Below, one piece after another: positions 44,301 to 58,800 of a DNA stretch of 61,739 nt; the stretch's first letter is position 1, and the number at the start of each line of letters is the position of its first letter. A program made the translations under genes and the position numbers. The notes below the pieces were generated by a model. The model had not been told where the DNA came from. It did not search any database and worked only from the letters and a program-made list of their open reading frames with translations. This DNA comes from Neelides folsomi (lineage: Eukaryota > Arthropoda > Collembola > Neelipleona > Neelidae): positions 1 to 61,739 of the forward strand of contig JAQGBZ010000363.1 of NCBI GenBank assembly GCA_034687125.1, in the 5' to 3' direction.

Positions 44301-47300
44301 GAGCGAGGGTCATTAATTACTCCAAAACAACTCGTGAAATATTTCATGATGGAAGGCCACAAAGCGTGTGGAGCAAACTGCAAACTCACCAACAATTAAC
44401 TCTTTTAAAGTGGTACATAAATAATTCAATTGTCGTCCTTTGATATTAGCTATTATATACCAACATACTAACGATAAGAAAAGGTATAATGAACATTGAG
44501 GTAAATTTTCTGATGATAATATTATGCAAAATTACTGCCAGTTAAACAAGACATTTTTTAAATAATTGACATTTTGGACGTAGTAAATAAGTTCCGCACA
44601 TGTAGGTAAGCATGTATTCATTTACCTTGACTCTCCTTTAATTCAAAGTTAACCAGATACGCATTAATTGTGAGTTAACAATTTCCTTAAAATGTCTTGT
44701 ATCAATATCTACCTCTGACTAATTTTATTAATTACTTCGGATCTTGAGATAAGAATGCTGAGTAAAAAACCAAATTCCTAGAAAGTAAATAAGTTTACTT
44801 GCTTTGAAATTAAAGAATGATTAATAAATACTAAAAGGTAAAAGATGTTCATGGCGCCTGGGCTCTCCATCTAACCGTTATATTGTTCGCCAATTCTAAA
44901 TTTACAAGGAAGATAAAAACGTGACATAATTCCATATTAAGGAATGGTTCAATTGTTTACTCTTTTCCTTATAGGAAAACCTAACAGGACGAGTGTTGGA
45001 AGAAAAGACAATGGGATGTTGGCAGACTTTGAAAAAATAAATGGCCAAATCCTCTCACAATGCCTCCAAGATGAAGATGTATGTATGTAATATGTGGAGG
45101 ATACGTTGAGTTGATGTTGTGTTCCTCATCACCATCTTACCTTCTTACTACCTGCCCATGTGGCGTCTTTATATTACCTCTGTTTAATAGAGATGGAGAG
45201 GAGGATGCATTAACTACGTGAGATCCTTGATGGAAATTCCAATGTGAAACAAGAAGAGATCAAAGCTCTGTGAGTCTTTTCGAGATGTGCAGTTTGGCTG
45301 GTTCAGCAAGGTGAAAGTTACAGTTATGCTCACCATCTCTCTCTAATTCTCATTTAACAGTAAGTATTTATTAGAAGAAGACTTGAGAATTTAAAAACCA
45401 TACGTGAGTGTGTACTTATATTATGATCTCTCAATGCATTGAATTCATATTGATTTCATACTGCGAACCTTCCGATATTAAATAAAATAATGAATTGAAG
45501 GGGTTTAGCGAGTGATTAGATGGGCCGTTCTCAATTCATGACTTCTCCATTAACTTTTATTATATATGGCTTTTAAAGAAGAATTCAAAGGCTATCAGAT
45601 ATTTAATAAACCCTTTTAATTTTTCTGTTCAAGAACAAAGATAAGATTGATGAAATGGAGCGAAATTAATTTTAACTTTGGTCCGATAAATTCCACGATT
45701 TACGGATAAATGAAATGGAAAGATTCATGATATAAATTTTAGCTTTCAAATCTCTTAACCTTTAAAGATAAAATTGCCATATTGAACGAGGCCCGGAACT
45801 CCGCGTCCCTCGTTCAATATCAAAGTCTCGAATTTATGAAAGGAGTCGATTAGTTTTGAAAATATTCACATGCGATTCTCGAATAATTTTCATCGAGCCA
45901 ATAATTCACTCTTAATTAGCTTTCTTCGAAGGAAAATGCTTTTAGCCTCCCTAATGTGCAAAAGTCCATTTGTTAAAGGAAAAAATACATAAATGCCGAT
46001 GAATGGGAAAAGTATGCTATCATTATTATTACAGATTACATCATAGATAAACAGAGTGCAATATAATGAAAGGTTTTGCTGTCCAAACTTGAGGATAAAT
46101 ATTCCTTATCGTGCAAGTAAGCGTACATTACTAATATATAATAAAGTATATCTAGTTATATGTCGACTACATAAGAACAATAACAAAAAAATGTCTATTA
46201 AATAATAGAGTATAACAATGTTAAAATGACTTCATATGCTCCACAACTTTGTGTGCCTTTTATGTATTCCTTTGAGTAAAAATAATTATTAGTTATGAGA
46301 TCCTCAACTGGTTCATCTTCTTCCAGTTCTTCCCATGTTGATACTACAAACCTCATGCAGATTAGCTCACTGAATTACTAATCTCAACTCCCTTTGTTAT
46401 TGTTGAATAACGAGGCATATTTATGCAGTTTAAACTTCCACCGTTTACTTTCCAAACTCTGCTTCTTTCTGCTTCAACAGAGTGGCCGACTGTGAGAGAA
46501 ACTCATCTTGTTCAGCTTCTACTTTATGCATTCATATTAAGAGCGAACATTGTAAGATAACATTAAAATGCTCAATAGTGTTGTCAAGATTCTTGTAGTG
46601 TATCAAGTATAGGGAATAACTGGCTTCTTCAGGGAGTTGCCCATTATTTCGTCAATGGAGTTGATATTGGAATTTCGGAGCACATTCATATAACAAGTAT
46701 ATAGTTCAATATCAGGGTATGTTTATAGTCCATTAGAAGCAAGGTGACCACGAAGGAACCATAAAGCCAATGTGCCATTAGAATACGAGTTAACACATTA
46801 GGTCACTCTTGCGAACGAGGTGGAATTGGGTGAGACGGTCGAGTGTTTCCTTCTCCGCCACCATCAGCCAACTACGAAATCCATCCAATATATTTCCTTT
46901 CCCCGACCCTCAATAAACTTGAAGAACTAAATTTCCGTTGCTGAAAATACAATCGCTTGTTCTGGCTTCGACTCAAGCCTTTTTTAATTGCTCCGAAAGA
47001 GATGGGAAAGAGGGGAGAATTAGTGTAGGAGTGGTTAAATAACAAACAAGAGAAACATACCCAATAAAAAGGCCATGGAGACATCGAGTCTCTGAGCATA
47101 ATGGCCCCATGTCAGTCTAATGGCATCCCGTGCACTGAAATGCCCAGGTGCTGAAGTGATGAGGACGATGAGCCGAATGTCGCTCCCGTCATTGGGACAA
47201 AGCTGCGGGTTGGGGAAGGAAAATCCCGACTCGTAGATGTCTTTGGTCCAGACAGGATGATTCGACGACGGCGGATTCCTTTGTGTCCTCGGGGTCTTCG

Positions 47301-49646
47301 CGCCCAATGGTGGAGTGGCCGCCGCCTTCCCCACCTCGTTCTGCCCTTGGAGCGTTGGGTTGACGAGGTCCGCCGTCTGATGACCCAACGGGAATGAATT
47401 TGGCCCTTCGCCCACTTCCGCCTTCCTCCCTGCCAACAACAAAAATGAACCGCAATCACATTGGCCTCTACCAAAGAGGATCCGGGCACATACGCACCTC
47501 AATGGATTATATAGAAAAGTTGTAACGAAAGGAGTAATTGGGATAGCTCAAATACTACCTTACTACCTTACATTTTTATATTTAAATATAATGTAGGTAT
47601 GTAAGTGATATTTAATTGTATAGGGCCTAAAGCTATCAACTTGATTTTCATTGTTTGAGGAATTTGAGGACGCCTTATTTGCCCCAAAAGGGTCATCTGA
47701 AAAATGTTTTTGACCAAGTAAGGATGCCTTATCGTTAGCTATCGCAATAAGGTTGGAGAAAACTGGCAGGAAAACCTCGTCTACCTAGTTTCCGCCAATG
47801 AATTGATTCGAAAGCATACAACAATTACCATATTTAATACATTTTAACAATTTAATCCTCAACGGAAAAAAATTCCTTTAAATTATTTAGAATAACTTTT
47901 AACATTTAAACTTTTTAACATTTAAGGGAATAGAAAAAGACCAGTATCGTTACAAAATTTTAACTACGATGAAATTCTTAAAATTTTCTAAAATTCAGTT
48001 CTTCCTTTCCTAGCACTTGGAATCATTTAAAAGCCATTAGAATAGATAAAACATTGATAAAGAAAATCGCTTTACAAATATTTATAAACATTTCAATGAT
48101 CGTTCACAACATTACCACATTGTGTAAATTGCCATTTGAATACATACATAATACAATTTAAGCCACAATTGTGTATTTATAACATTTATAAGTCATTACT
48201 TAAAGCTAATCATGGCATTATTTGTTTAGCAGTGATATTTAAATTGGTTTTATCTCTTGGTTATAATGGCGAATTCCAATAAGCGTGAAGGGATTAGCAC
48301 AGGATGTGGTTGGTACATAATCAAAATTGGTATAATTAGTGGATAATAATACCAGGGCCTAGAAGTGGCTGGCCGCTTGGTGCAAAGGCTGTCTGGGTTT
48401 GAACCGCCGTTCCAGCAGTGAGCCCCAGAACTGAGCTGCTACTTAAAGTCACGTTGATCAGCCCGCTGAACGCTTGCGGACCGCCGAGACGAGCTAATGA
48501 CTGCGACCATGGTAAACTGCTCGAACTCCCTGTTGTATCCCCACCTGGTGAAATAAAGCGGATGGTGATATAAAAGACATATACAAATAGCAACAACTAT
48601 GAAATAGATACAAAGGTACTTGTTTTATAACATCTAACAATTAAAATTAACAATGATCTTTAACAATTATCCAGATTGCAAGTCTATACTTTACTTAATA
48701 GTATGAATTATACTTAATTAATCATAAGATTGGTGATTGGTGATTGGTAAATGGTGATTTTGTTATAATACACTTTATTGTTCTAATATAAATATTATAC
48801 CATATATTTAAAATTAATTTGCAACAATTATTGACTGCACAAATAGTAAAGTGAATTTGGTAAGGTATTTAAGATTTGAGTGCAAGGATGCACAATATTG
48901 AATTGGCCTATGAAGTGTTAAGTTTAGTTAGGTCTGAAGTTGAGATTGAACTCGTGATCAAATTGATGCTATGGAACGGTACATTTTCAGGTTAAAGACG
49001 ATGAACATACATTGAAGATGACAAGCAGAGGCATTTGCTCATTTCAATACATAAACTTCGGCAGAACAATCAGTTAATTTGCATTCCTTTCTCAGATTCA
49101 TTTTTATATGTTATAACAATACGTGACAATACCAATATTTTAACTTCCATTCATATATCTTGCTTAATAAAGTACCCAAAAAATCAATTTATCAATATTG
49201 CCAATTATTAAAAATAATAATATTATTTATGAATGTTCCAAATTCTAATGACATGAACATATTCATTTTAATGCATGAACTTTTAATAGATAAAATTAAT
49301 CGAATTTCTTTTCTCCTAAACTCGTAATACAAAAAAGATTAATTAATACAATGTAAATACTAATCTACACGCAAAATTATATATAAATGGTATTTTTACT
49401 TTATTACGGATAGCCCATTATGATAATTAAAAAGTAATGTTTTAAAAAATTGAACAAAAACTTTAGGTTTAATTACGTTATATAACAATAAAGTGCAATG
49501 GTTGCTAATTATGGAAGTTAGAACTCACCATCACCATTAGTGTCATCGAAGGACGGAGAGGTCAGGAATGCGGAATAGACGAGTAGGAGCCCCACTACTG
49601 TCAAAACCATACAAGAGTGGATGCATCGTAGTCTCATAGTCGCCAT
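41361..49646 (-). CDS. GT31 beta-1,3-galactosyltransferase (B3GALT-like), type II Golgi protein
   Basis: Six coding exons: 49646-49529, 48544-48353, 47429-47061, 43021-42792, 42661-42478 and 41800-41361. All junctions keep frame, giving 510 residues. Enzymes of this family transfer galactose or GlcNAc in beta-1,3 linkage from UDP-sugars onto glycans in the Golgi lumen. The first exon gives a short cytoplasmic end and a signal anchor (CMVLTVVGLLLVYSAFL), followed by a Ser/Gly/Pro-rich stem of about 130 residues. The catalytic domain starts near RLIVLITSAPGHFSARDAIRLTWG and has DLIVANFEDSYDNLTLKT. The metal-binding DxD is in YVLKTDDDMFINV (D285-D287). PDFTTGPAYLFS and LEDVYTTGIVAQELGI follow. 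The last exon adds a non-conserved tail of about 70 residues with a run of nine Asn. The acceptor just upstream of the ATG (49654) means at least one untranslated exon lies further right. The acceptor sugar and exact orthologue (brainiac, B3GALT1/5 or other) cannot be decided. Confidence 0.9.
41433..41462. repeat. ATT microsatellite coding for poly-Asn
   Basis: About nine ATT units on the plus strand read as AAT (Asn) codons in the C-terminal tail of the galactosyltransferase. Nearly pure AAT units, unlike the mixed codons of the PAF1 repeat, suggest a recent, length-variable tract. Confidence 0.8.
43022..47060 (-). other. 4 kb intron of the galactosyltransferase
   Basis: The intron separates the exon carrying the RxxxRLTW region from the exon carrying the DDD motif. 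It is far longer than the typical introns in this window. A 76-codon minus-strand frame at 44165-44395 has no recognisable domain, and I see no repeat with definable ends. Confidence 0.5.
47430..48352 (-). other. Intron of the galactosyltransferase stem region
   Basis: Phase-1 intron with donor gtatta and acceptor tgttgttggcag. A second phase-1 intron of about 1 kb (48545-49528) follows on its 5' side. Neither contains a recognisable feature. Confidence 0.6.
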
Positions 49647-52621
49647 CAGTCATCTGAAAATAAAAAAAATACTTTAATTAACAACTCTTCTTCTTTGGTA
49701 TTTGCTTAATTAAGTTCAATTTACTCAATTAATTATGAGCAAGAGAAGTAGGTATACTTATAAAAAATGTATGTATGGAGCAGCACTTGAACATTGTAAA
49801 ATATACTTTGGGTCTTATTTAACCAACCTTGTGGTAATTTACTTAATACTTTTAGTTAATTGTGAATTTAACTATTTATAAATGAAACATGGACAATGGG
49901 AATGTAATTTTTATGAATAATTAAATTTCTTCTAATAAAGTTAATGCCGTGCAAAACTAAGCAGTGCGTGCAACCGTTGAGAATTTCAAACTTCTTAAAT
50001 TGTTAAACTTTTTCGTTTATAGGTTTTTCTCATGTGTATTTATTAATTATCCATTATGCAGAATTTCCATTCTGACTGAATGTGCTTTTACATAGAACAA
50101 GAGATGTATAATTGCTGTGTTTATAATGCTCTTGAATTTCAAATATTCGCGAATTATTTATTTTCCATTCCATCAACAGTTTATAGTTTTATATCAATAG
50201 TATACAGTATATACATGTAGAACTAACGTTAAATAGGACTCGGTATTTATTTTACTTCAGTAATTTCACGAATGTCCGATTAATCAATTATTCAAAAAGA
50301 AAAAAATATCTGGTAAAAATTCCCTTGTGGTACCAAATACGAGTATTATATAGGTTCTTGATTAAAAATTCTCTTTGAGCAAACTTTTAATCAAGGGGTT
50401 TTTTCTTCTTTATTTAATAAACTTCGTCCGCAAATTAAAAAGATATTATAAAATAATGTTTCAAATAAAATTAACTAAACTTGAAATACCTACGTATAAT
50501 GCAAATGCCAACATATTATTTTTTTAAATGTATGCCATTTTTTCTGCGGAAACGAGCATTTTTATTTTGAATACCTTCAATATAATCATTAATGAAGCAT
50601 CATTCATTTAAAGACCAAAATAGAATATTATATTCGTTTTTTCCGAGTTTTTGCCCTTTTGGAAATTAAATATTGGATTTTCAGCGTTTGTTTTAAGTAT
50701 ATTCCGAACCGTCTCTCATTGTCATATAATAATATTTTGGCATATTAATTATTGTCTCATCTATTGTATAAATAATTACTAACATCGTCACTTCCTTTAA
50801 TAAAGGAAAGAAATTCAAAAGAAATGGCAAGTACGTAAGTCATTTTTTATTTATTATCCCGAGTATCTTACCACTAATGCAACGAAATACGTGAGACTTG
50901 TGGTGAACAGGTAAGAGTATGCAAAATTATACAAATAATTTTTAAGCAAGTTCATAACAAGAGGATGTAAATGTCTGGAGGAAAAATATGTAATATATAT
51001 TATAAGGTATCCACTATACAGGCAATTAAGACTTAAACCCCTACGTTAGTAAAAGATATACCACAAACTGTGTTCGTACTTCAAGTGTATATTTCTTTCT
51101 ACTTTTAGTTTCTTCGTGTAAGTGTGAGTTTTTTTCTCAAAATCCGCTGTTTGATCAAATAATAAAAGACTTCTCTGCAAAAACAACTTGCGCACATCAA
51201 TGGGTATACAATAGATATTTATATTAGATAATGTTGGATAAACCAAATACAAAAATGATATTTTCACATAGAGTACATTTATATGAGCTTATTTGGCATA
51301 TTATACAGTTCTGTGTCTGTCTTGGACACGTACCACATACACATGCCAATTCTGGTTCTCTTGTAATTGTAAGTATGTAAAATTCAAACAATAAGATATT
51401 TGGTGAATTGTTAAATAAGGTACGGAGTAACATTAGTAGAGTAGAACATTGAACGAAACGATCAAAAGGTTCCACCTTGGGAAAACAACAAGATTGTCTG
51501 CTATGCTATAACGATCTATCTAATCCAATGCATTTTATATGAAACTCTCTCTCCAAAGAGTCAGAGAGTCAAGAGACGATGAATTGGACAATGTGTCAAT
51601 ATTAGCTAAAAGTTTCTTTGTCTTTAATCACGATATTGTCCCATGAGATTCATAATCCTGCCACTAATGTCTAGGTACAATTGAGCTAATCCCATGTATA
51701 AATGAAGTTTAATCTCTCCTTTCGCGCAATATATTTCACTCTATAAATTGGAATATGAATAGGGATGGAGGATTATTATTTTATTGCACAAACATTGGGT
51801 TAAACCTCGCCTATGTTCTTAACTACCCTTTGTCAGAATCGGAAAAGGTGAATTTCATCCTCGCCCTGCTTATTTACCATAAGCTTCATTTCATCCTTTC
51901 CAAATGTTTGGCTAATTAAGCCTTTTACGAAACTTTCATTAGTGATCTCTTTTATGATTCTTTAATCATTTACTCGTTATTCTTTATTAAATCCTCGTGT
52001 TGAGGATGATTAGTTATCGCATATATTCCCACCACCAAAAGGTGAAAGCCATATTTAGGCGAATTTGTGCAACACTTTGACTTTAGAGATTGTATATGTA
52101 GAATACGCTCTCGTTTTATGTCATCTCATCTTATTTATTGATGGTCTTGATGCTCTCAATGGAGTTTCAACTTTGGAAATTCAAAATACAAGACATGGAG
52201 ATTTCAATTCAATTCTTCTTATGCAAGAGACGCAAGAATGAATGGATCATTTTGTATTAATCTTTAAGATATACTTATCTTGTGTGAAGATCTATCACAC
52301 TAAGAATTCGGCAGATCGAATCACTTGTACTTTAAAAGTAAGTATGGCCGAGATCTGGCACAATATTTGGTAACAGACCTGTTATAATGAAACTGAGTAG
52401 ATTCCCCTTTGACGTCCTTGGAGTTTTAGGTGAAATCTGCTTAAATGATGAATGAGTTAGGACCTAACAGCCTCACTGAATAAAGATCCTAACTGGGAAA
52501 GAGAGGAAGAGATATACTAACGATTCCTAAAGAGATGTAATTGATATTTATGAATTAATGAGCTAAAGAGCTGATGCACTTGTTATGAAGAATAAACTCA
52601 CACAAGTGGTTAAATAAACAA

Positions 52622-52651
52622 TTTAAGATTAATATTTATTAATCTTAAATA
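52622..52651. repeat. Perfect AT-rich palindrome
   Basis: Arms of 13 bp (TTTAAGATTAATA and its complement) surround a very short centre. The palindrome lies about 90 bp left of a GC-rich patch. It could be a transcription-factor site, a cruciform or part of a decayed repeat. Confidence 0.5.
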
Positions 52652-52724
52652 CTGAAATAATAAATCACAAATGATTAGACTGGGTAAACTGAATAACAAT
52701 TATGAAAAGTAATTGTAAATCGGA

Positions 52725-52830
52725 GAGCAGATCAGAGCTCCTTACGGCATCGAGCCGTGGAGACAGCTGAGGTGTGTCAAGTGGGCGGCGAGGGCTGAGA
52801 ACCGCCCTCCTTCCTTCCTTCTACTTCTCC
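52725..52830. promoter_or_regulatory. GC-rich patch, candidate promoter or leader exon
   Basis: A 100-bp stretch, GC-rich for this locus, runs from the GAGAGCAGATCAGAGCTCC area through GGGCGGCGAGGGCTGAGAACC to a CCTTCC run. It contains a small CGGC/GCCG stem and a minus-strand donor (gtaagg). In such an AT-rich region it could be the promoter and leader exon of the galactosyltransferase. A solo LTR or other decayed repeat is the alternative. Confidence 0.25.
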
Positions 52831-55800
52831 CTCTTCATTCCTTTATTCTCAACAATGCTGACCTCTTGTCACCTTTCTTCTGATTGGTATCTTGTAGCTT
52901 ATGTAAGCTAATCTGCATGAATGTGCCTGAATCCTTAATTAGTCTGAGAAGCTTCTTATTCTTTATATTGTTTAATATGAATAGGAGTAGTTTTTAATTT
53001 TAAATATCCTCATTTATTAACTGGGAGCGGAAATTATTAATGAATGCAATTATCAAGCTAAACATAAAATTTTTCCTGGTTGGACTTTGAATAGGATGAG
53101 TTAAACACGCTTTTCTCTGTTCATTCTTCAATAATTCAACTCTTTTTTTAACAGAACCAATAATTGTCTTACGATCTTCTCAACTCGGAACGAACGGACA
53201 AATGAAATTAAACTTAAGCTTGACTGAGTCTTCAAACTTTACGAGTTCGTGGATATTCGTAATTCTTATCTCGTATACTATAGCCTTATTCAAAAGGGGC
53301 TCACATCCGTAAAATCAAGAGTTGTAATATAAAAGTCTTAAGAAGGGGAAAAGAGTCTCTTGAGAACATATTTTAGTTTTTAATGCAAACATACGGAGAG
53401 TTTGGGGAGTTTAATAGTGATATAGTATTCGACCTTCCATTTAAAGGAAAGGTGTTCCAGCATGGCTAACTATTGATCTATACTGTGAATTCAACTGGAG
53501 TCAAGTCATGAAACCGAAATGTCCGTCAAAACCTTCGACTTTTATAATCAATTCCTCTCCGAGTATCATACGGAATGCTAAATTCTCCCATAAATGAACC
53601 ATGAGTATTCCGTTGTGAAAACCAAACTGACAGATTCATGGAAATCAAGCGAAACCACTTGCATTTAATATAAGCTCAAAGTGACATGTAAAAGACAGCA
53701 TCTTGAACATAGTTTGAATAAAGAAACGTTCATTAAATTTCAATATTATTTATAACAAAGCATTTTCCTAAGTGGCCATTTTGAACAACTTCAATAGAAT
53801 TGAATAATTATTATTAATTGATCAATAGTTAATTAAAGTTGGTCTGAACATGAAGTATTTGTATAGTATTTTTATGCATTTTATACAGGTACAGTTATAT
53901 GGATTGAGGCGGTGACTTTATTTGAATATGAGTGTAATCGGAATGGGTGCATGTGAGCTGTGCCACCTTTGTGAACCAGTTGTTTGGTCGATATCAATTT
54001 TTCAATTTAGGACTCGCCTGGTCCAATGAAATAATGTATTTATACGGTACATACATTTCCAGGTAAAAATCATTTCCAAGCAGTATTGCTTTTCCCTACA
54101 TCATTCATGACGCGCCAGTTCGAGTCAAAGAAACATTTTCTCTTTACTTTAAAAACCTTCCCATGCAATGTGTAAATAATTCATCATCGAATTATAGTAT
54201 TTTTGATGACTTTGACTTATTTAATGTGCAGCTAGTCCACACGGACATATTATGAACGAACCTATTTTGAATACATGACTTATTACCTGTAATTACTGAT
54301 GGAATTACAGGATATAAAAATCCTAGTTTTAGCATGTGAGGAATTCCCATTGCCAAATGTATTATAAAAGAAATGGCAGAAAGGAATAATTCGGCAGTAA
54401 TAGGTTATTTAAACTATTTATTAGTAGGAAATGTTTTTTGGGTAAAGAAAGAAAGAAACCCCAAACCCAAATATACTTATAGTAGTTTTTAAGAACTCTT
54501 GTCCTTAATACAATAATATATAATATTTACTCTATAATAAATAAATTGCTCTTTTAAACTTCTTTAGCGTGTGAATCGTAATTGAGAATTCGTTCCCCTT
54601 TATTTAATGAAAGAAAATGAGGTTCCACAGTTAGATCCTTTGCTTATTTTTCACTTCTTTCCATAAGGCTAGACGAACAATCTTTATGTATAAATACAAA
54701 AATCCATAGCAGGTATAAAAGTCCTTTTTTTGCATTCTTGACATTCCTTCAATTGCATGAATACTCATACGAGAGCGGAAGTCCCAACCAGATGTACCAT
54801 GACCTTTTCCCGGGTATTTACCAAAATATCGAGTGGGAAAAAATGTGCCAGAACTGACATACCAATTAAAAGTTCAACAAGCTTTTCTAAAAAAAGGAAA
54901 TCTCGCAAATACTTCCTTTTCATTTTTTTCATTCGTCGGCAAAACCGGCACTAAACGATAACTACCTCACTACAAAAATATTATTTTATTCAACTCTCTG
55001 AATTCAATACTTGTAAAGCAAATAAATAAATGAGCAGAGATAGGTAAATTCCGGTACAGGATTTTAGTGAGAATTTCTCATCCAGATTTTCAATGAAGAT
55101 TACATTTTAAAAAATTTTTAAACATGCAAGGTTGAATCATTGGCTCAATTGCGCACAAAGGTTATTGAGATTTTTCTAACCATTCAATAAAATTAACTCG
55201 CAAGTTCTTTACAAACATTACCTGTATAAGTATTTAAATCTTATATTAAGAACTTCAATGGGAAGATTATGTATGCATTCAGAATAAGCACTAATTATTT
55301 AGAATTGGGCACTATAATAATTAAACGAAAAAATCTGCATATAAGAAATGAATTCTGTAAGGTCGAATATCAATTTCAATGTAACGAATGTTTCTCTGTT
55401 TAAATTACATGCAAGTAAAGGATAACAGGTAAGTTTGTTATATTTTTTCATAGCGCAATGGAGTTCATCAACTAAATATACTTAAAATGATTTTGTCAAA
55501 ATATAATGATGGTAAATACATAATAATTAAAAAATAATTAGAGTTTAATTAATACGATCATATACTCATTGGTTGAAACTAATTGGTTTTTATACATGAT
55601 AGAGTACAGTTACTTAAATTGTATAGCGTGTGGGAATTATTGAATTGTAATAAGGCTTTCAATTTATCATGAAATAAGTTTTAAAAACTAACGGTCTGAA
55701 AGTGAAATTACATACTGTAGAAATTAAAAGCATTTTGCAATATTGCGATCATAATAATTTTATGAATCTAACGGTCCATGATTAAAAGATGAGATTTCAC

Positions 55801-58800
55801 ACTCGTTGCTTTTCACTCACCCTTAAAAAAGTTCCTCGAGGAAGTTCGTAAATTGAATAGGAAAAGCCAATTGAAAAAGTTGGTTACGTTCAAAATATTT
55901 TTTCTTGCCAAACTAGATTACACCAAAAAAATTTTAAAAGCATTAATTGCTCTCTTATTAGTTACTTATATGATAGGTGTAACTTTTCACTATAAAATAC
56001 TTTTTAACGAGCCAAGAAAGAAAAGGCAATTCTCGAATGTAATGTTATACAAATGGCATTACAAAAATAAATAAGAAAAATTGATTGGGTTTGCAAATAG
56101 ACGCGAAATCGTTCTAAATTAAAACTCACCTTCACGAAAAGCTGTTTTTCCTACTTTTCATTTTCATAACCAGAGTAGAAAAATGGTCGTTAAAATTGAT
56201 GATCTTATGCATCAGTAATTTGTCTTCGAATCCTTCACAATACAATGCTGCATTCTATTACAAGTGAAGTTGAAATTTTGAGAAAACACTCTCACTCCTC
56301 ACACTTTTGCCACCTTCGATGTATTGTAAAACTTGTCGCACATAAACACAATTAGCGTAGTCTTTTGATGTCGCCAACTTCTCGACCGTTGTCAATTACT
56401 TACATTCTATATGAAAACATTACTTTACAAATACTCAAATTCTCAAATGGGTTAACTACAATTGCAAAAGTTTCAAAACTTGGCTGATAACTAAATAACT
56501 AAATTGTCAAGATTGTGCACATGTAGAATGTTTAAATGTACCGTATATTATATTAGGTATACATTGTAATGTATATATTGTGACTTTTCAGAGTATTTCA
56601 ACAATGATGTTTAAAGCTATTGATTTATCTGTGAATTAGTAAAGTGAGAAAAGACGTGGAGAGAACCGATCTTCCTCCTATTATGAATGACTTCTCGTTG
56701 AATGAGAAGCGAGAAACTGTTCGTCAGTTTAAATATTGAGGGGAGCCGTGTGAGGAGAACTTCTCAACCACACTGATGAAACGAAAGAGAAGACCTAATC
56801 AGCAAAGTGAATTTGTTGAAGTAGAGAGTAAATTATTTCTTTTACTATCTCTGTCTGTGGAGGGGAAAAAGAATGGGAGTGCTTCTACAATATGGGGATG
56901 ATACTACTCTCATGAGTTTAACATGGTTAAGCTCGCGTTAAAAATTGAAGAGGGACGAGAAGACTACCCCATTGGCCTCTCAGTGCATACATTCCTTAAA
57001 ACAATGTTACATTGCTCTCCTCCTTATCTCTTGGCCAATTTGCATCCTCTCCTTTAAAGACAGCATTGTGGGGACTCTACAATGTCACTCTGCCCTATAT
57101 TCTAAATATAAATTTCAAAATTCTTTTGCCCTCTTTTAAGTCAAAAAATCATTATTTCACATACTTTAACTTTTGGGTATTAGGATGTTTAAACGAGAAA
57201 TTGTTTACACATTTCCAAGACGGATTTTAAACATTAAAATTCACAAATAGATAATTTTTATAAAAATATACAAAATCATGTTATGATGTATATCGATGTT
57301 GTGCTTTGAGTCTATTATGTATTAGTACACATTTCGTGTTGTAATAAACATTAAGCTCTATTAATAAACATAATTATCTCCCATGATTTGGTCCATATAC
57401 AAGAATGTGCAGGAAAACCGTATATCAAGAGTACTTCTAGGTATGTTTATTATTAAAAAACTTGCCTCAAGTAAGCTCAAGCTCTAATGCCGTACTCGTT
57501 TATGGAAATGTACAATATAGTAAGAAAAGTAGGAGGAAAGAAATTAACACTAATTAGCGAAATATAATTTTATTATAAATTAGTCAAAAGAAAATTAGCG
57601 TTCTTGTTAAAGTTGAATTACAGTCTTAATGCAATTAGGAATTCAAAGCGTTTTTGATGTAGGGGCCTAGGGGGTAATAATATGACGTACTGAATACTCA
57701 TAGTATTTTTTAGCGTTTAAGTGACTTTAAGGAGGGGATCTCAAATTGTCGTCAATTACTGTTTATGTTATATGGTACATTGTATAAAGACCACTTTTAA
57801 TCACTTTAATTTTTAATGTAATAGAATCTCTTTAATTTACATATGGGACTTCATATGTATTATTTGGGTAGATAGATACAAGCTGTATTTACTTTGAATA
57901 ATGTATGTATTCTTAACAGTTCTTTCTCCTTTTATTATATAGCCTAAAGTTTAAAAAAAATGTTTAAATGATAATGATGGAGATGTGGGAATTAGCATTA
58001 AGTAGCGAAAGGGAGTGTCTTCATATCGAATCGCACAGACGTCTCGTCTCTCTGTGAAAAGACCCCCAGACTCGCCATGTAATAAAAGATGGATTCAAGC
58101 AGGTGTATGAATGAAAAACCCATTGTTGTAATTCAAAATATCAAATTTCAGTATATGGTTAAGATTTGCAGTGGTGTTGGGTTCGGTTGTCACTGTCGTT
58201 CCCGTCCATCTCTTAGATCATGCATATAACTACGGTAAAAGTATTTTAAAGGTGTGCTTCGCAGTTGGGAACCGAAATGCATTTTTAATTTCCCAGAGGT
58301 ACTTCAACCGAGTCGAGATTTCCTTCTGCTTTCTTCTCGAGATGAGACGAGACGGGAAAGGCTCTCAATATCCCTATGACTCAACTTGAATTATACGTGG
58401 AACGTTCACGTTTCTACATTAAGGATTCTCACAGCAGCTCTGTTTGAAGTTAAGGGACTCAAGTTTGGGATGGTAATGAATAAGATTAACTTTGAGAAGA
58501 GATACAATGATATAATGGGTCATATAAGTATAGACCATAAGGGTTATGATAGGGAAAATACAGTAAGAAAGAAAACGACAGTAATACCAATTAGGAGGTA
58601 GGTATAATGATATGGAATATGAATATGTAAAAAGGTAGTCGACTAAACATCCTAATACTAGTATAAATATGTATGTAATTGTTTAATACGAGAATAAAGC
58701 ATTGAAAAAATGTATGGTTTTATCGGTAAAAGACTTATTTGAAAATGAAATTACTCATAACTGTTTAATTTAAACTAAATATCTGTACTCTGTACTTATA

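Noticed and set aside
44165..44395. 76-codon minus-strand frame in the 4 kb intron of the galactosyltransferase
   Set aside because: No recognisable domain, no flanking splice signals that keep the enzyme in frame, and no similarity to a transposase that I can see.
47112..47489. Two alternative frames over the stem/catalytic exon of the galactosyltransferase
   Set aside because: They give Arg/Gly-rich shadows. Only the frame with RLIVLITSAPG...RDAIRLTWG joins neighbouring exons in phase.
54757..54954. 65-codon plus-strand basic frame
   Set aside because: Isolated, no domain, no splice partner. It looks like chance.
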